Positions 49,937-59,900 of a DNA stretch of 64,000 bases are shown here, one piece after another; position 1 is the first letter of the stretch, and each line of letters opens with the position of its first letter. The position numbers and the translations under genes are program-made. Below the pieces are notes generated by a model, which was not told the origin of the DNA, did no database searches, and saw nothing but the letters and a program-made list of their open reading frames with translations. The stretch covers positions 83,631 through 147,630 of the forward strand of contig NZ_BBUZ01000023.1 in assembly GCF_001417735.1 (NCBI RefSeq), read 5' to 3'. Origin of the DNA: Streptomyces sp. NBRC 110028 (GTDB taxonomy: Bacteria; Actinomycetota; Actinomycetes; Streptomycetales; Streptomycetaceae).

Positions 49937-50685
49937 TGGCTCCGAAGAGGGGGAAGGACTCGGCACAGCGCACCACCCGGCGGTCCGTTCGCCGCCGCAT
50001 GGTCTATGTCTTCACGGAGGGCACGCTGACCGAGCCCTCGTACATCGACGCGCTGCTCGGTTTCAGGCGGGAGGCACGCGAGAAGAAGGCACTGCCTGCG
50101 GGAGAGGTCGAGTCCACGATCGAGATCAAGTGGGACGAGCGCACCCACGGCGGCCAGCGCGGCCCGAGCCGTAGCAGCCACGAACGCAAGCCGCTGGTGA
50201 TCGTCGAGGCGGCCATCGCGCACAAGAAGAAGGTGACGCGGGAGGCGCGGGGCCTGGAGAAGAAGTACCAGCCCTCGGTGTGGTGCCTCTTCGACCGGGA
50301 CGACCACAAGGGCGTCCAGCGAGCCGCGAACATGGCCGAACAGGCAGGCGTCAACGTCGCCTACTCCCATCCCTGCTTCGAGCTGTGGCGGCTGCTGCAC
50401 TACCAGAACTACACGACCGGCTTCGGCGGAGAATGCGGGGCGGCCTCGGGCAAGCTGCGGGGAAACCCTCAATTCGTCAAGACCTACGGGCGGCATCTGA
50501 CGTCCGTCTCCGAGGACAAGGCGAAGCTGGTGCTTCCCGCCCAGGTGAAGGGCGGATACGAGCGGGCCAAGAAGTTCGCGCAGAAGATGAACGAGGAGCA
50601 CACCTCGCCCGAGCGCGAGCGATGGGACCCGTACACCGACGTGTGGCGCTTTGTCGAGGACGGCATCGGTCTGACCGACTACTGA
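49936..50685 (+). CDS. rloB: RloB-family protein with TOPRIM-like motifs
   Basis: 249 aa. After a basic N-terminus (KRGKDSAQRTTRRSVRRR), VYVFTEGTLTEPSYIDAL holds the TOPRIM-type glutamates E28 and E33, and SVWCLFDRDDHKGVQRA holds a DxD (D120, D122), the metal-binding pair. A conserved SHPCFELWRLLHY block follows. This is the pattern of RloB, and of a nuclease activated by its partner ATPase. It overlaps rloA by 1 nt and precedes hsdM by 110 bp. A phage trigger or host tRNA target is not visible in sequence. Confidence 0.84.
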   Translation: MAPKRGKDSAQRTTRRSVRRRMVYVFTEGTLTEPSYIDALLGFRREAREKKALPAGEVESTIEIKWDERTHGGQRGPSRSSHERKPLVIVEAAIAHKKKVTREARGLEKKYQPSVWCLFDRDDHKGVQRAANMAEQAGVNVAYSHPCFELWRLLHYQNYTTGFGGECGAASGKLRGNPQFVKTYGRHLTSVSEDKAKLVLPAQVKGGYERAKKFAQKMNEEHTSPERERWDPYTDVWRFVEDGIGLTDY

Positions 50686-50795
50686 CCGTCGGCTCTCTTC
50701 GTAGGCCGTAGGCTGCTCTCCGGCGTTCCACCGTCCGGCCACGGCCATGCGAGGGTGGTCCGCCGGGCAGTACATCAGCAGAGGGAGTCTCGTAC

Positions 50796-53510
50796 GTGGC
50801 AAAGCTCACGCTCGCCCAGTTGGAACGCCACCTGTTCGCGGCGGCGGACATCCTGCGGGGCACGATGGACGCGGCCGAGTACCGCGACTTCATTCTCGTC
50901 CTGCTCTTCCTCAAGCGCGTCAACGACGAGTTCGACGCCGCCCGGGAAGCGATCATCGCCGAGGAACTGGCGAGGGGGGAGTCCCGGGATGACGCCGAGG
51001 CAGTGGCCGACTCCTCCGAGAGCTACCGACTGCGCAAGGTGCTGTACGTTCCGGAGGCGGCCCGCTGGGAGCGGTTGTCCGGAGCGGTGGACGATGTGGC
51101 CGGCCAATACCTCCAGCCCGCTCTGGACGCGCTGGAGAGGAACAACGAAAAGGCCCTGCGAGGCCTTTTCCGCCACATCAACTTCAACCGCATCGGCGGC
51201 GGCGCGGGCAGCGTTTCCTCCGCGAGCCTCGCCGACAAGCGGCTCGCCGCGCTGATCGGCCATTTCGGTACCCTGCGCCTGCGCGGCGAGGACTTCGAGT
51301 TCCCCGACATGATCGGCGCCGCCTACGAGTACCTGCTCAAGGACTTCGCCGACTCGGCGGGCAGCAAGGGCGGCGAGTTCTACACCCCCCGTGCGGTCGT
51401 GCGCATGATGGTGGAACTGGCCCGGCCCACCGGACAGCAGAAGATCTACGACCCGTGCGTCGGCTCCGGCGGCATGCTGATCCACGCCAAGGAGTACGTC
51501 GACGAGCACGGCGAGGACTCCCACGGCATGCTCCTGGCCGGGCAGGACGCCAACAGCGGCTCCTGGGTCATGGCCACCATGAACATGCTGTTCCACGGCG
51601 CCAATGACTTCAATCTGCGCACCGGCGACACCCTCAGCGATCCGGCGCACCTGGACACCGGGTTCGACCTGGTGCTCAGCAACCCGCCGTTCTCCATGGA
51701 CTACACGCTGGGCGAGGTCACGCACCGGTCGGCGCGCATGCCGTACGGGGTGACCTCGGAGCGCGGCAAGGCCGACCTGATGTTCCTCCAGCACATGCTG
51801 TACCAGGTGCGCGACCAACGCGGCGCGGTCTTCAGCGTCATGCCGCACGGCGTCCTCTTCCGGGGCGGCGCGGAGCGCGCCATCCGTACGGAGCTGTTGA
51901 ACGCGAACCTGATCGAGGCCGTCATCGGGCTGGCTCCGAACCTGTTCTACGGCACCGGCATCCCGGCCTGCGTCATCGTGCTGCGCGCCCCGGGCGCCAA
52001 GCTGCGCCACCAGGGGCGAGATGTGCTCTTCATCAACGCCGACCGCGAGTTCCACGCGGAGCGGGCGCAGAACGTGCTGCTGCCGGAGCATGTCGAGAAA
52101 ATCGTCTCGACGTACCACCACTTCCGCGACGACGAGAAGTTCGCCGGTGTGGAGGGCTTCGCCCGCCGCGTCAGCCGCGACGAACTCGCCGACAACGACG
52201 ACAACCTCAACATCCGCCGGTACGTGGACAACACCCCGCCGCCCGAGCCGCAGGACGTGCGGGCGCATTTGCGGGGCGGGGTGCCGCGTACGGAGATCGA
52301 GGGCAAGAAGCGGCTGCTGGACGCGTACGGGATCGGCATCACCGATCTCTTCGCGGAGCGCGCCGGCGACCCGGAGTACGTGGACTTCCTCCCGGAGGGG
52401 CAGCGCCCGGACACGGCCCGGCTCGCGGAGCTGGCACGGACGCGTGAGGACGTGCTGCGCGGGGAGTTCGAGAAGTGGTGGGAGCGGGAGACCGAGCAGA
52501 TCGCGGCGCTGGCTCCGGCGGACGGTGACGACCGTACGGAGAGCGAGCGGCGCAGGCAGCTCGCCCGGCTGCGGGCGGACCTGATCGAGTCGTTCCGCAG
52601 CACCCTGCTCCAGGTCGGACTGCTGGACGAGTACGCGCTGGCGGGTGCGGTCGCCGGATGGTGGCAGGACGCGCGCAACGAGCTCAAGGCCCTGTCGGTC
52701 GGCGGCTTCAAGGGCGTCGTGGACGGCTGGGTCGAAAACGTGGAGACGATGCTCACCCCGGAGCGCGACCCCAAAACGGGCGGAGCGCGCAACCGCTCGG
52801 GCGCGGAACGGCGCCAGGCGTACGACCACAAGGTGGTCGCCGCCATCGCCCCCGACTTCCTGCAGCAGTTGGCGGCTGCGGACCGCCACAAGGCCCAGCT
52901 GGACGCGAAGCTCAAAACCGCACAGGAGGCGGAGGCGGCCCTCGCGGAGGCGCAGGCGGAGGCCGAGTCGGGCGACGGCGAGCACGCGGGCGATGCTGGG
53001 TCCATCGACCCGGCGCTCGTTGAGGCGGTGCTCAGCAAGGCCGAGCTGGCCAAGCTGAAGAAGGACCGCACGGCGGCCGGTAACGAGGTCAAGCGGCTGG
53101 AAGACGAGTTCTGGCCGTTGGACTCCGCCAAGCGGGGACGGCCAAAGGCGAAGAAGAAGGCCGTGGCCGCCGCCGAGGACGAGGCCGTTCAGGGCGTGCT
53201 GGACGTCGAGGCGGTCGCCCCTGCCGAGGCCGACTCCGCCAAGGCCACGGAGCGCTCTGGCCTCAGGCGCGCCCGCAAGGCGCTGGCGGAGGAAGCGGGC
53301 GGCGAGCGCCGCGTGGTACTCGGCATTTTGCGCGACGACCTGGCCAGCAAGCTGGACGGCCATGTGGTGCGCCGCCGCCGTGAGTTGGTGGAGGCGTACC
53401 GGGTGTGGGAGGACAAGTACGCGGTGTCGATGCGGGAGATCGAGGCCCGGCGTGAGGAAGCCGCGAAGCGGCTGGACGGGTTCCTGGAGGAGTTGGGTTA
53501 TGCGGGCTGA
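50796..53510 (+). CDS. hsdM: Type I restriction-modification DNA methyltransferase subunit HsdM (long form)
   Basis: 904 aa from GTG; many HsdM are 500-650. N-terminal HsdM helices (1-130), then the SAM-binding YDPCVGSGGMLIHAKEY (~218) and the catalytic NPPF at ~295 (LVLSNPPFSMDY), marking an N6-adenine methyltransferase. From ~480 a ~420-residue helical extension follows: GKKRLLDAYGIGITDLFAER, coiled-coil KAQLDAKLKTAQEAEAALAE, a charged RGRPKAKKKAVAAAED linker, and a terminal coiled coil. It overlaps hsdS by 11 nt. It forms the methylase with HsdS, and the restriction complex with HsdR. Confidence 0.93.
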   Translation: MAKLTLAQLERHLFAAADILRGTMDAAEYRDFILVLLFLKRVNDEFDAAREAIIAEELARGESRDDAEAVADSSESYRLRKVLYVPEAARWERLSGAVDDVAGQYLQPALDALERNNEKALRGLFRHINFNRIGGGAGSVSSASLADKRLAALIGHFGTLRLRGEDFEFPDMIGAAYEYLLKDFADSAGSKGGEFYTPRAVVRMMVELARPTGQQKIYDPCVGSGGMLIHAKEYVDEHGEDSHGMLLAGQDANSGSWVMATMNMLFHGANDFNLRTGDTLSDPAHLDTGFDLVLSNPPFSMDYTLGEVTHRSARMPYGVTSERGKADLMFLQHMLYQVRDQRGAVFSVMPHGVLFRGGAERAIRTELLNANLIEAVIGLAPNLFYGTGIPACVIVLRAPGAKLRHQGRDVLFINADREFHAERAQNVLLPEHVEKIVSTYHHFRDDEKFAGVEGFARRVSRDELADNDDNLNIRRYVDNTPPPEPQDVRAHLRGGVPRTEIEGKKRLLDAYGIGITDLFAERAGDPEYVDFLPEGQRPDTARLAELARTREDVLRGEFEKWWERETEQIAALAPADGDDRTESERRRQLARLRADLIESFRSTLLQVGLLDEYALAGAVAGWWQDARNELKALSVGGFKGVVDGWVENVETMLTPERDPKTGGARNRSGAERRQAYDHKVVAAIAPDFLQQLAAADRHKAQLDAKLKTAQEAEAALAEAQAEAESGDGEHAGDAGSIDPALVEAVLSKAELAKLKKDRTAAGNEVKRLEDEFWPLDSAKRGRPKAKKKAVAAAEDEAVQGVLDVEAVAPAEADSAKATERSGLRRARKALAEEAGGERRVVLGILRDDLASKLDGHVVRRRRELVEAYRVWEDKYAVSMREIEARREEAAKRLDGFLEELGYAG

Positions 53511-54687
53511 CGCAGTTGAGGTCCGCCACGTGCCAGTGGGCGAGCTGGGCGAGGTCCGGATGGGTAAGCAACTTTCACCGGCAAGCCGGGCGGCACACGA
53601 ACAATTCCCTTACCTACGCGTGGCCAATGTATTCGACGGGTACATCGACTACTCGAATATCAAAAGCATGGGCTTCACCCAAGCCGAGAGGGAAATTTAC
53701 ACGCTCCGCTCCGGCGACATCCTCCTAAACGAGGGGCAAAGCCTTGAGCTCGTAGGAAGAAGCGCCCTCTATGACCACAACGACAATAAGCTTTGCTTTC
53801 AAAACACCCTAATTCGCTTTCGCGCGGGAGCGGAAGTGATGCCGGAGTACGCACAAGCGGTCTTCAGTCGATGGCTGGAGACCGGCGTATTTTCTGCCAT
53901 CGCCAAAAAGACAACAAGCATTGCACATCTCGGTGCAGATCGATTCTCTCGACTCCTCTTTCCACTACCACCTCTACAAGAACAGCGCAAGGTCACGCAA
54001 GTCATCGAATCCATGACCGCCAGAGAGAAAACGATCAAGGCTTCGATCGCCAAGCTAGGCGCGATTCGCAGCTCACTCCGCGAAGAGCTTAACGAAACGG
54101 AACTCGACCACCTGGGCACGATAATCACGTTCGGCCCACAAAACGGGCTATACAAGCCCGAGTCAGCGTACGGAGGCAATGGAACTCCCATCGTACGAAT
54201 TGATAGCTTCACTGGTGGGCCATCCGACCTGACGCGCGGACTCCTACGCGTAGACGCCACCCCCCGAGAGATCGAGCACTACGGTATCTCAGCCGGAGAC
54301 ATCATCATCAATCGCGTGAACACCCCTGGACTCGTGGGCAAGTCCACCATGGTCTCGAATCTAAGTGAACCAACAATATTCGAATCGAACATGATGCGAT
54401 GCCGCGTCAACCTGGACAAAGCGCTCCCCGAATTCGTCGAAGCCTGGCTGTCCAGTGCGACGGCAAAAACATACTTCCGCACGCAAGCAAAGAGCGCCAT
54501 TTCCCAGGCCAGCATCAATCAGCACGACATTCGCGCATGCCCTTTTCCGCGCCTAAACCTCAACGAACAGCGAGCTTTCTTGCGGCGATTGACCACCGTG
54601 GGTCAACGAATTGCTTTTGAAGAAGCAGCCTTGCATAAGATGAAAATGATTAAACAGGGAATCGTTGGCAATCTCCTGAACAGTTAA
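53500..54687 (+). CDS. hsdS: Type I restriction-modification specificity subunit HsdS
   Basis: 395 aa from ATG at 53500, with GGAGG 8 nt before, inside the 3' end of hsdM. Two target-recognition domains: the first ~1-165, closing with FPLPPLQEQRKVTQVIESM, and the second ~200-370, closing with FPRLNLNEQRAFLRRLTTV. Each is followed by a conserved helix that sets the spacer between half-sites. Base composition is clearly lower in GC than in hsdM or hsdR, with AAA/AAT/TTT codons throughout, suggesting replacement by recombination. It ends convergent to the DUF397 gene. Confidence 0.93.
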   Translation: MRADAVEVRHVPVGELGEVRMGKQLSPASRAAHEQFPYLRVANVFDGYIDYSNIKSMGFTQAEREIYTLRSGDILLNEGQSLELVGRSALYDHNDNKLCFQNTLIRFRAGAEVMPEYAQAVFSRWLETGVFSAIAKKTTSIAHLGADRFSRLLFPLPPLQEQRKVTQVIESMTAREKTIKASIAKLGAIRSSLREELNETELDHLGTIITFGPQNGLYKPESAYGGNGTPIVRIDSFTGGPSDLTRGLLRVDATPREIEHYGISAGDIIINRVNTPGLVGKSTMVSNLSEPTIFESNMMRCRVNLDKALPEFVEAWLSSATAKTYFRTQAKSAISQASINQHDIRACPFPRLNLNEQRAFLRRLTTVGQRIAFEEAALHKMKMIKQGIVGNLLNS

Positions 54688-54722
54688 CGCCAACCGATCC
54701 CGCACCGCGGGGGCCACAAACA

Positions 54723-54758
54723 GCCCGTGGCTCTCGCGTATACCCGCGAACCACGGGC
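54723..54758. terminator. Bidirectional terminator between hsdS and DUF397 gene
   Basis: GCCCGTGG and CCACGGGC are outer arms (8 bp); inner TCGCG/CGCGA extends the structure around a small loop. It lies 35 nt past the hsdS stop and 12 nt past the convergent DUF397 stop. Confidence 0.7.
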
Positions 54759-54770
54759 CATTGTCGAGCC

Positions 54771-54995
54771 TCAGAAATCCTGAAGCTCTCCGCCATGCAC
54801 GGCTGCAGTAAACGAACGCCACACTTCTATGGAGAAGAGCAAAATCGAGCCTGCCGGACTCTTACTGTCCCGGACCGGGACGACGCCAACGGCGGCAGCT
54901 ATGTCAGGGGCGAATTCCACGCACTGACCTTCGTTGCCGCCACTATAGCTCGACTTGACCCAAACAGCATGGGACAGGTCGGGGGTACTACTCAT
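54771..54995 (-). CDS. DUF397 protein (second copy in window)
   Basis: 74 aa with a single DUF397 unit: AVWVKSSYSGGNEGQCVEFA, VVPVRDSKSP, then VWRSFTAAVHGGEL. Its start overlaps the stop of the XRE regulator by 8 nt. It should act with that regulator. The pair faces hsdS, and both of their ends meet at a hairpin. Lower GC content than the flanking genes suggests that the cassette moved with hsdS. Confidence 0.88.
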   Translation of the reverse strand: MSSTPDLSHAVWVKSSYSGGNEGQCVEFAPDIAAAVGVVPVRDSKSPAGSILLFSIEVWRSFTAAVHGGELQDF

Positions 54996-55815
54996 CCGCT
55001 AGTTCCTCCATCACCCTACGAATCATGGAAATTGACATCTCTGGGGAAAGCGCGTCTGCTCGCAGCCGATCGTAAGCCACCTCGCTGTCCTCCACGACAG
55101 GCGGCGAGTCGATCACGTGTCCCGAGACCGGGTTCTCGACATAGAGAAGACTGGGTTCATCCTGGAACTTCAACAGCGTGAACGGCATATGCCGTGTCGG
55201 AGCCCCCGACGAGAACGGGAGCACCTGAATGGTGATGTGCGGAGATTCTGATACCTGAACCAGGTGCGCCAGTTGCGTGCGCATCACGTCTGGCCCGCCC
55301 ACCATGCGCCTCAGGCACGACTCGTCGAGGATGCACCACAGCAGCGGAGGGGTGTCCCTCTCCATCACCTCACGCCTGCGCAGCCGTCTCTCGACCTTTG
55401 CATCGATTTCACTGGCGCTCGCCCGAGGGTGTACAGCCCGGAAGACCTCCCGCGCGTACTCCGGGGTCTGCAACATGCCCATGATGAGCGGCCCCGAGTA
55501 GTCCAGGATGCTGACCGCCTGCCGCTCCAACTGCACGTACGGCACGAACCAGTCCGGGTAGCCGTGCTGGCTCGCCCGCTTCCGGAGCCGAGCGAATGTA
55601 CCCGGCGTACCGAAGACCTCATCGCACGCGTCGGCGAACTCAGGGCTGGCCAGCCGCTCGCCCGCCTCCACTTTGGCCACGTACTGCTGCCCGTAGTTGG
55701 CCCTCAAACCCAGCTCCCGCTGACTCAACGCTGCCTGTAACCGCCAGGCCCGTACCTCGGCCCCGAAGAACGCCGCTCCAGTGGACGGTTCCTGTCCTTC
55801 CGTCGCCTCACTCAT
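54988..55815 (-). CDS. XRE-family regulator with DUF5753 (second copy)
   Basis: 275 aa from ATG at 55815. N-terminal helix-turn-helix: FFGAEVRAWRLQAALSQREL, ANYGQQYVAKVEAGERLASP. The DUF5753 part runs from the YPDWFVPYVQLERQAVSILD block through MGMLQTPEYAREVFRAVHPR. It is read away from four small genes on the plus strand; the 131-bp divergent gap should hold both promoters and perhaps the operator. It sits between hsdS and hsdR and could influence the restriction genes, which is inference only. Confidence 0.88.
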   Translation of the reverse strand: MSEATEGQEPSTGAAFFGAEVRAWRLQAALSQRELGLRANYGQQYVAKVEAGERLASPEFADACDEVFGTPGTFARLRKRASQHGYPDWFVPYVQLERQAVSILDYSGPLIMGMLQTPEYAREVFRAVHPRASASEIDAKVERRLRRREVMERDTPPLLWCILDESCLRRMVGGPDVMRTQLAHLVQVSESPHITIQVLPFSSGAPTRHMPFTLLKFQDEPSLLYVENPVSGHVIDSPPVVEDSEVAYDRLRADALSPEMSISMIRRVMEELADE

Positions 55816-55946
55816 CTGCGGACTCCCCTCACCCCAAGCCTCTTGGTGTGCCAAAAACCCTGTTGCTCGCTGTGCCCCAACGCAACGCTGGGAGTACACA
55901 GGGTGATTAAAGCCCGCAAGACGCATCCAGGTCAGGAAAGTCCCCC

Positions 55947-56216
55947 ATGGTGTTGCCCCCCGAACACGCCATCGAATCCACCCGAGCCGCGAAAGCGACA
56001 ACCACGGCCTCGTACGAACTCCATCGCGTCGCGGACCGGGTAACCCGCGAGATGCGGGAAGTGGCCCGCCGGCGCGGCTGGGTTTCAACGGCTCCCGCCG
56101 AGCCGCCGACCAGAGCCGCCCCGCCCGCCCTCTTCTGCGGGGCACGCCCCCAAGACCTCGCGCGGCGGTTCATCACGGGACACAGCGACCTCGACCGCAC
56201 GACGAGAACCCCATGA
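55947..56216 (+). CDS. Small protein 1 of four-gene coupled chain (89 aa)
   Basis: ATG at 55947, with AGGAAAG 6 nt upstream. The sequence MVLPPEHAIESTRAAKATTT is followed by a helical YELHRVADRVTREMREVARR segment and a Pro/Ala-rich tail. No domain is recognised. It resembles small proteins that accompany XRE/DUF397 modules in streptomycetes. The stop overlaps the next start (ATGA). Confidence 0.6.
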   Translation: MVLPPEHAIESTRAAKATTTASYELHRVADRVTREMREVARRRGWVSTAPAEPPTRAAPPALFCGARPQDLARRFITGHSDLDRTTRTP

Positions 56217-56404
56217 GCACTGACACCCCACCGCCCCCGGAACCCCAGCCACCCCCGACCAGCCAACCGCATGCCACCGCCGCCCTGGAAGAGCTGTGGC
56301 GGCTCGCCGACCAGCTGAGCGCGGCGGTCCGCGCGCACCTCGACCGGCGCGTAGAACCCAGCCACCAGAACCCCCGGCCCCACCCACCGGAGAGTGACCG
56401 TTGA
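56213..56404 (+). CDS. Small protein 2 of chain (63 aa)
   Basis: ATG overlaps the previous stop by 4 nt. A proline-rich N-terminus (STDTPPPPEPQPPPTSQPH) precedes an amphipathic helix (ALEELWRLADQLSAAVRAHL), then a His/Pro-rich tail. It is probably a short helical peptide. Function unknown; the overlap with its neighbours is the main evidence that it is translated. Confidence 0.55.
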   Translation: MSTDTPPPPEPQPPPTSQPHATAALEELWRLADQLSAAVRAHLDRRVEPSHQNPRPHPPESDR

Positions 56405-56562
56405 ACGACACCTGCCCCCTGTGCCGCCACTACGCGACCCTGCGCGAACAGGCCAAGGAGGACGGGGACTACAGCAAGGCCACCGACTACGAAGTCATCC
56501 GCCGCCGCCACCCCGCCCACACCGTCCACATCCCCCGCCAGCCTCGAAAGCGACCCGCATGA
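56401..56562 (+). CDS. Small protein 3 of chain (53 aa, TTG start)
   Basis: TTG at 56401 overlaps the preceding TGA (TTGA). The peptide begins LNDTCPLCRHYATLREQAKE, with a CxxC pair that could bind zinc, and ends HTVHIPRQPRKRPA. The stop overlaps the next ATG by 4 nt. It is too short for most gene finders. The coupling at both ends is what supports it. Confidence 0.6.
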   Translation: MNDTCPLCRHYATLREQAKEDGDYSKATDYEVIRRRHPAHTVHIPRQPRKRPA

Positions 56563-56801
56563 ACCACCGCCTCCCCCAGAACCACCAGCCCCAACGGCCC
56601 GGCCCCGGCCAGGTGGCGTACGACCCGGCCAGCGGCCGGACCGGCGTGGTGCAGGCGGTCCATCCCGCCGCCGAGTTGATCTTCGATCACCAGGTGACCG
56701 GCCACCGCGTCGCCTTCCTCCGCCCGGAGCGCGGCGGCGTCGAGTGGACCGCCGACGCCGCCACCCTCCTCTTCCCCACCTCCGGACGAGGGAGCGGCTG
56801 A
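56559..56801 (+). CDS. Small protein 4 of chain (80 aa)
   Basis: ATG overlaps the previous stop by 4 nt. The body GQVAYDPASGRTGVVQAVHP then LIFDHQVTGHRVAFLRPERG has the look of a small beta-rich domain. Related small proteins occur beside XRE/DUF397 genes in Streptomyces. It ends 182 bp before the preferred hsdR start. Function unknown. Confidence 0.6.
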   Translation: MNHRLPQNHQPQRPGPGQVAYDPASGRTGVVQAVHPAAELIFDHQVTGHRVAFLRPERGGVEWTADAATLLFPTSGRGSG

Positions 56802-56983
56802 CGCCACCGCCAACCGGTTGAGGTGGTTCCCGGACACCGACACGCCGACCTCCCCAGTCATCACCGTCCGCGAGTCACCTCACCCCCCTTCCTCTCCCCT
56901 CCCCCAAGGCCAACTCCCTTCCCTCACAATGGAGCAGGGAGCACGTGGGCGGAGCGGCCGGACGAGCGAAGGGGCGCGGGCGT

Positions 56984-59900
56984 ATGGCGAGGGCGCGGCA
57001 ACAGGTGGAACGGGACGAGGTCGAGCGACCGTTCATCAATCAGCTTGTCTCCATGGGGTGGACCCACGTCCGCGGCCCCGATCTCGCCGCCGAGCGCGGT
57101 TTCGACGACGTGTTCCTGACCCGGCGTATGGACGCCGCGCTGCGACGGATCAACCGCCTCGCCGGGTCCGGCGGCCCGTGGGTCGAGGAGGCTCAGGCGA
57201 CCTCGGCCATCGACGGCCTGCGGCGAGCGGCCAGGAACGTCGCCGGGCGCCCGCTACTCACGGCCAACCGCGAGACCACCGAACTCCTCCTCCATGGCCG
57301 CCATGTGAAGGGCGACGAGGTTCACCACCGGGGCACTGACCAGAAGGTGCACTACATCGACTGGGACGTCGAGAGCCCGGACCTCCTCCAGCGCAACGAC
57401 TTCCTCGTCGTCGACCAGCTCCAGGTCAACACGGCGGAGGGAAAGCCCGCATTCCTCGACCTGGTGCTGTTCGTCAACGGCATCCCCCTCGCCGTCGTCG
57501 AGTGCAAGAGCCCCGACATCAAAGATCCCCTCGTCGAGGCGATTCGCGATCTGCGGGCGTATTCCGGCAATCCGCTGACACACGACGGCCGGAAGGACAA
57601 GGACGCACAGCGCGCCGTCCCCGAGCTGTTCGCCCCCGCGCAACTGCTCATCGCCGCGTGCGGCGAGACGGCCGCGCTCGGCACGATCTGCGCCGACGAG
57701 CGGCACTACGCGCCGTGGCGCAGCGTCACCCCGGACTACCGGGACGACAGGGCGCTGCGCCGCGAGCTGGAGGAGGCCCGGACGGCGGACGGGCGGCGGG
57801 TTCTGGAGCCGGGGGCGGAGCTGACCGAGCAGCACAAGCTGATCGCGGTCGTGCTCAAGCCGGAGAATCTGCTCAACATCGTCCGGCACTACGTCTTCGA
57901 GCTCCCGGTCAAGGTCAAGGACGGCGAGCCCGCGAAGACGGTCAAGACGGTCTGCCGCCACCAGCAGTACCGGGCCGTGGAGAAGATCGTCCGCAAGCTG
58001 CGGACCGGGCGCACCCCGCTCGATCCGGGCGCGGAGGACGACGAGCGCGGGGGCGTCATCTGGCACACCCAGGGCTCCGGCAAGAGTCTGACCATGGCGT
58101 TCCTGGCGCGCCGGTTGCATATGAACCCCGATCCGGAGCTGAACGGGTTCACCCTGCTCGTCATCACCGACCGCACCCAGCTCCAGGACCAGCTCTCGGC
58201 GGCCGTCCGGGTCAGCGGCAGCGCTGTCGGGGTGGCGACCTCGCAGGCCGATCTGGAGGGCCGGCTGGAGCGGGCGGGGCGGGACGGCGGCCGTTCCGTG
58301 ATCTTCGCGATGATCCAGAAGTACCTCGGGAGCATCCCGGGGCTCGGGGACACCCGGGGCGACGACCGGGCGCTCGCGGAGGACTTCGAGCGGGCCCGGA
58401 AACGTATCGCCGACGGCGCGGATCCGGAGGAGGTGGCGGACCCGAAGCCCGACGAGGCGACGAAGAAGGCCGCGCGCCGCACGTTCCGCGAGTGCAGCGA
58501 CTCGACGCGGGTGCTGGTGCTCGTGGACGAGGCGCACCGGTCGCACACCTCGGTGCTGCACGCGTGTCTGCGGGACGCGCTGCCCAACGCGGCCCGGATC
58601 GGTTTCACCGGCACGCCGATCATGAGGGGCACGCGGAAGACCACCGGGGAGATCTTCGGCTTGGAGCCGGGTGGTGGGTTCCTCGACGAGTACCGGATGC
58701 GCGAGGCCGAGCGGGACAAGGTGGTCGTCCCCATCCACTACGAGGGCCGTACCGGGCCCGCGTACGTGCGGGAAAAGGGTGAGCTGGACGAGAGGTTCGA
58801 GGATCTGGTCGCCCCTCTCGACGACGAGGCCCAGCAGCGGGTACGCGCCCGGTGGGCACCGCCCACCGGGCGGGATGTCGCGGAGTCGACGCCCATGATC
58901 CGGGCCAAGGCCCGGGACATGCTCCACCACTACGTGCTGGGGGCGATGCAGTTCGGGTACAAGGCCCAGGTGGCCGCCGTCAGCCGCCGGGCGGCGGTGA
59001 TCTACCGGAACGCGCTGCGCGACGTCCGTGCGGAGCTGCTGGCCCGGGTGCGCGACGAGTTCGGTCCCGAGGCGCAGGAGGCGCTGCGGCGGAAGAAGAC
59101 CGAGGAGTACACGCGGGACGAACTGCTGCTGCTGCGTGCCTGGCACTACCAGGACCTGCTGCGGCGTATCGACTTCGTGCCGGTGATCTCGGCGGGCGAC
59201 GAACAGAAGTCCGGTGTGTGGCAGGAGTGGACGGACAAGAAGAAGCAGGAGGAGCACGTGGAACGGTTCCTGGAGCCGTTCCCCGGCCTGCCGCCCGACA
59301 ACCCGTGGGAGGCCGTCCACGGCCCGGAGGCGTACCCCGTGCCGGAGGAGGCCCCCGTGCCGGCGGGCGGGCTCAATCCGTGGAGCGCGCCAGGGCCGTC
59401 CGTCACAGCCCCCGCCGAGAAGCCGCCGATCGCGTTCCTGATCGTGAAGTCGATGCTGCTCACCGGATTCGACGCGCCGATCGAGCAGGTGCTCTACCTG
59501 GACCGCCCCATCCAGGACGCGGAGCTGCTGCAAGCGGTGGCTCGCGTCAACCGCCCGTTCCCGGGAAAGGAGGAAGGGCACGTCGTGGACTACTACGGCG
59601 TGCTGAACAATCTCGCCGTCACCCTCGCCGCCTACCAAGGGGCACCGCCCACGCTCGGCGCGTCGCGCCTGTCCGACGGGCTGCCCGCGCTGGAGGAGAC
59701 GGCTGATCTGGTCGGGCTGTTCCTGGAGGGGCTGGGCATCGAGGACCTGTCCAGCCGGGCCAAGGTGGCCGAGGCCATGCTGACGCTCCACGACAAGGAA
59801 CAGCGGGCGGCCTTCGACCGCCTGCTGCGGAAGTTCATGGGCGCGCTGGACGGTGCCCTGCCGCACGAGGGCGCGCTGCGGCAGGTGCCGAACGCCCAGG

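Noticed and set aside
50775..53363. Open frame of ~860 codons antisense to hsdM
   Set aside because: Stop-free complement of a high-GC gene; hsdM motifs are unambiguous.
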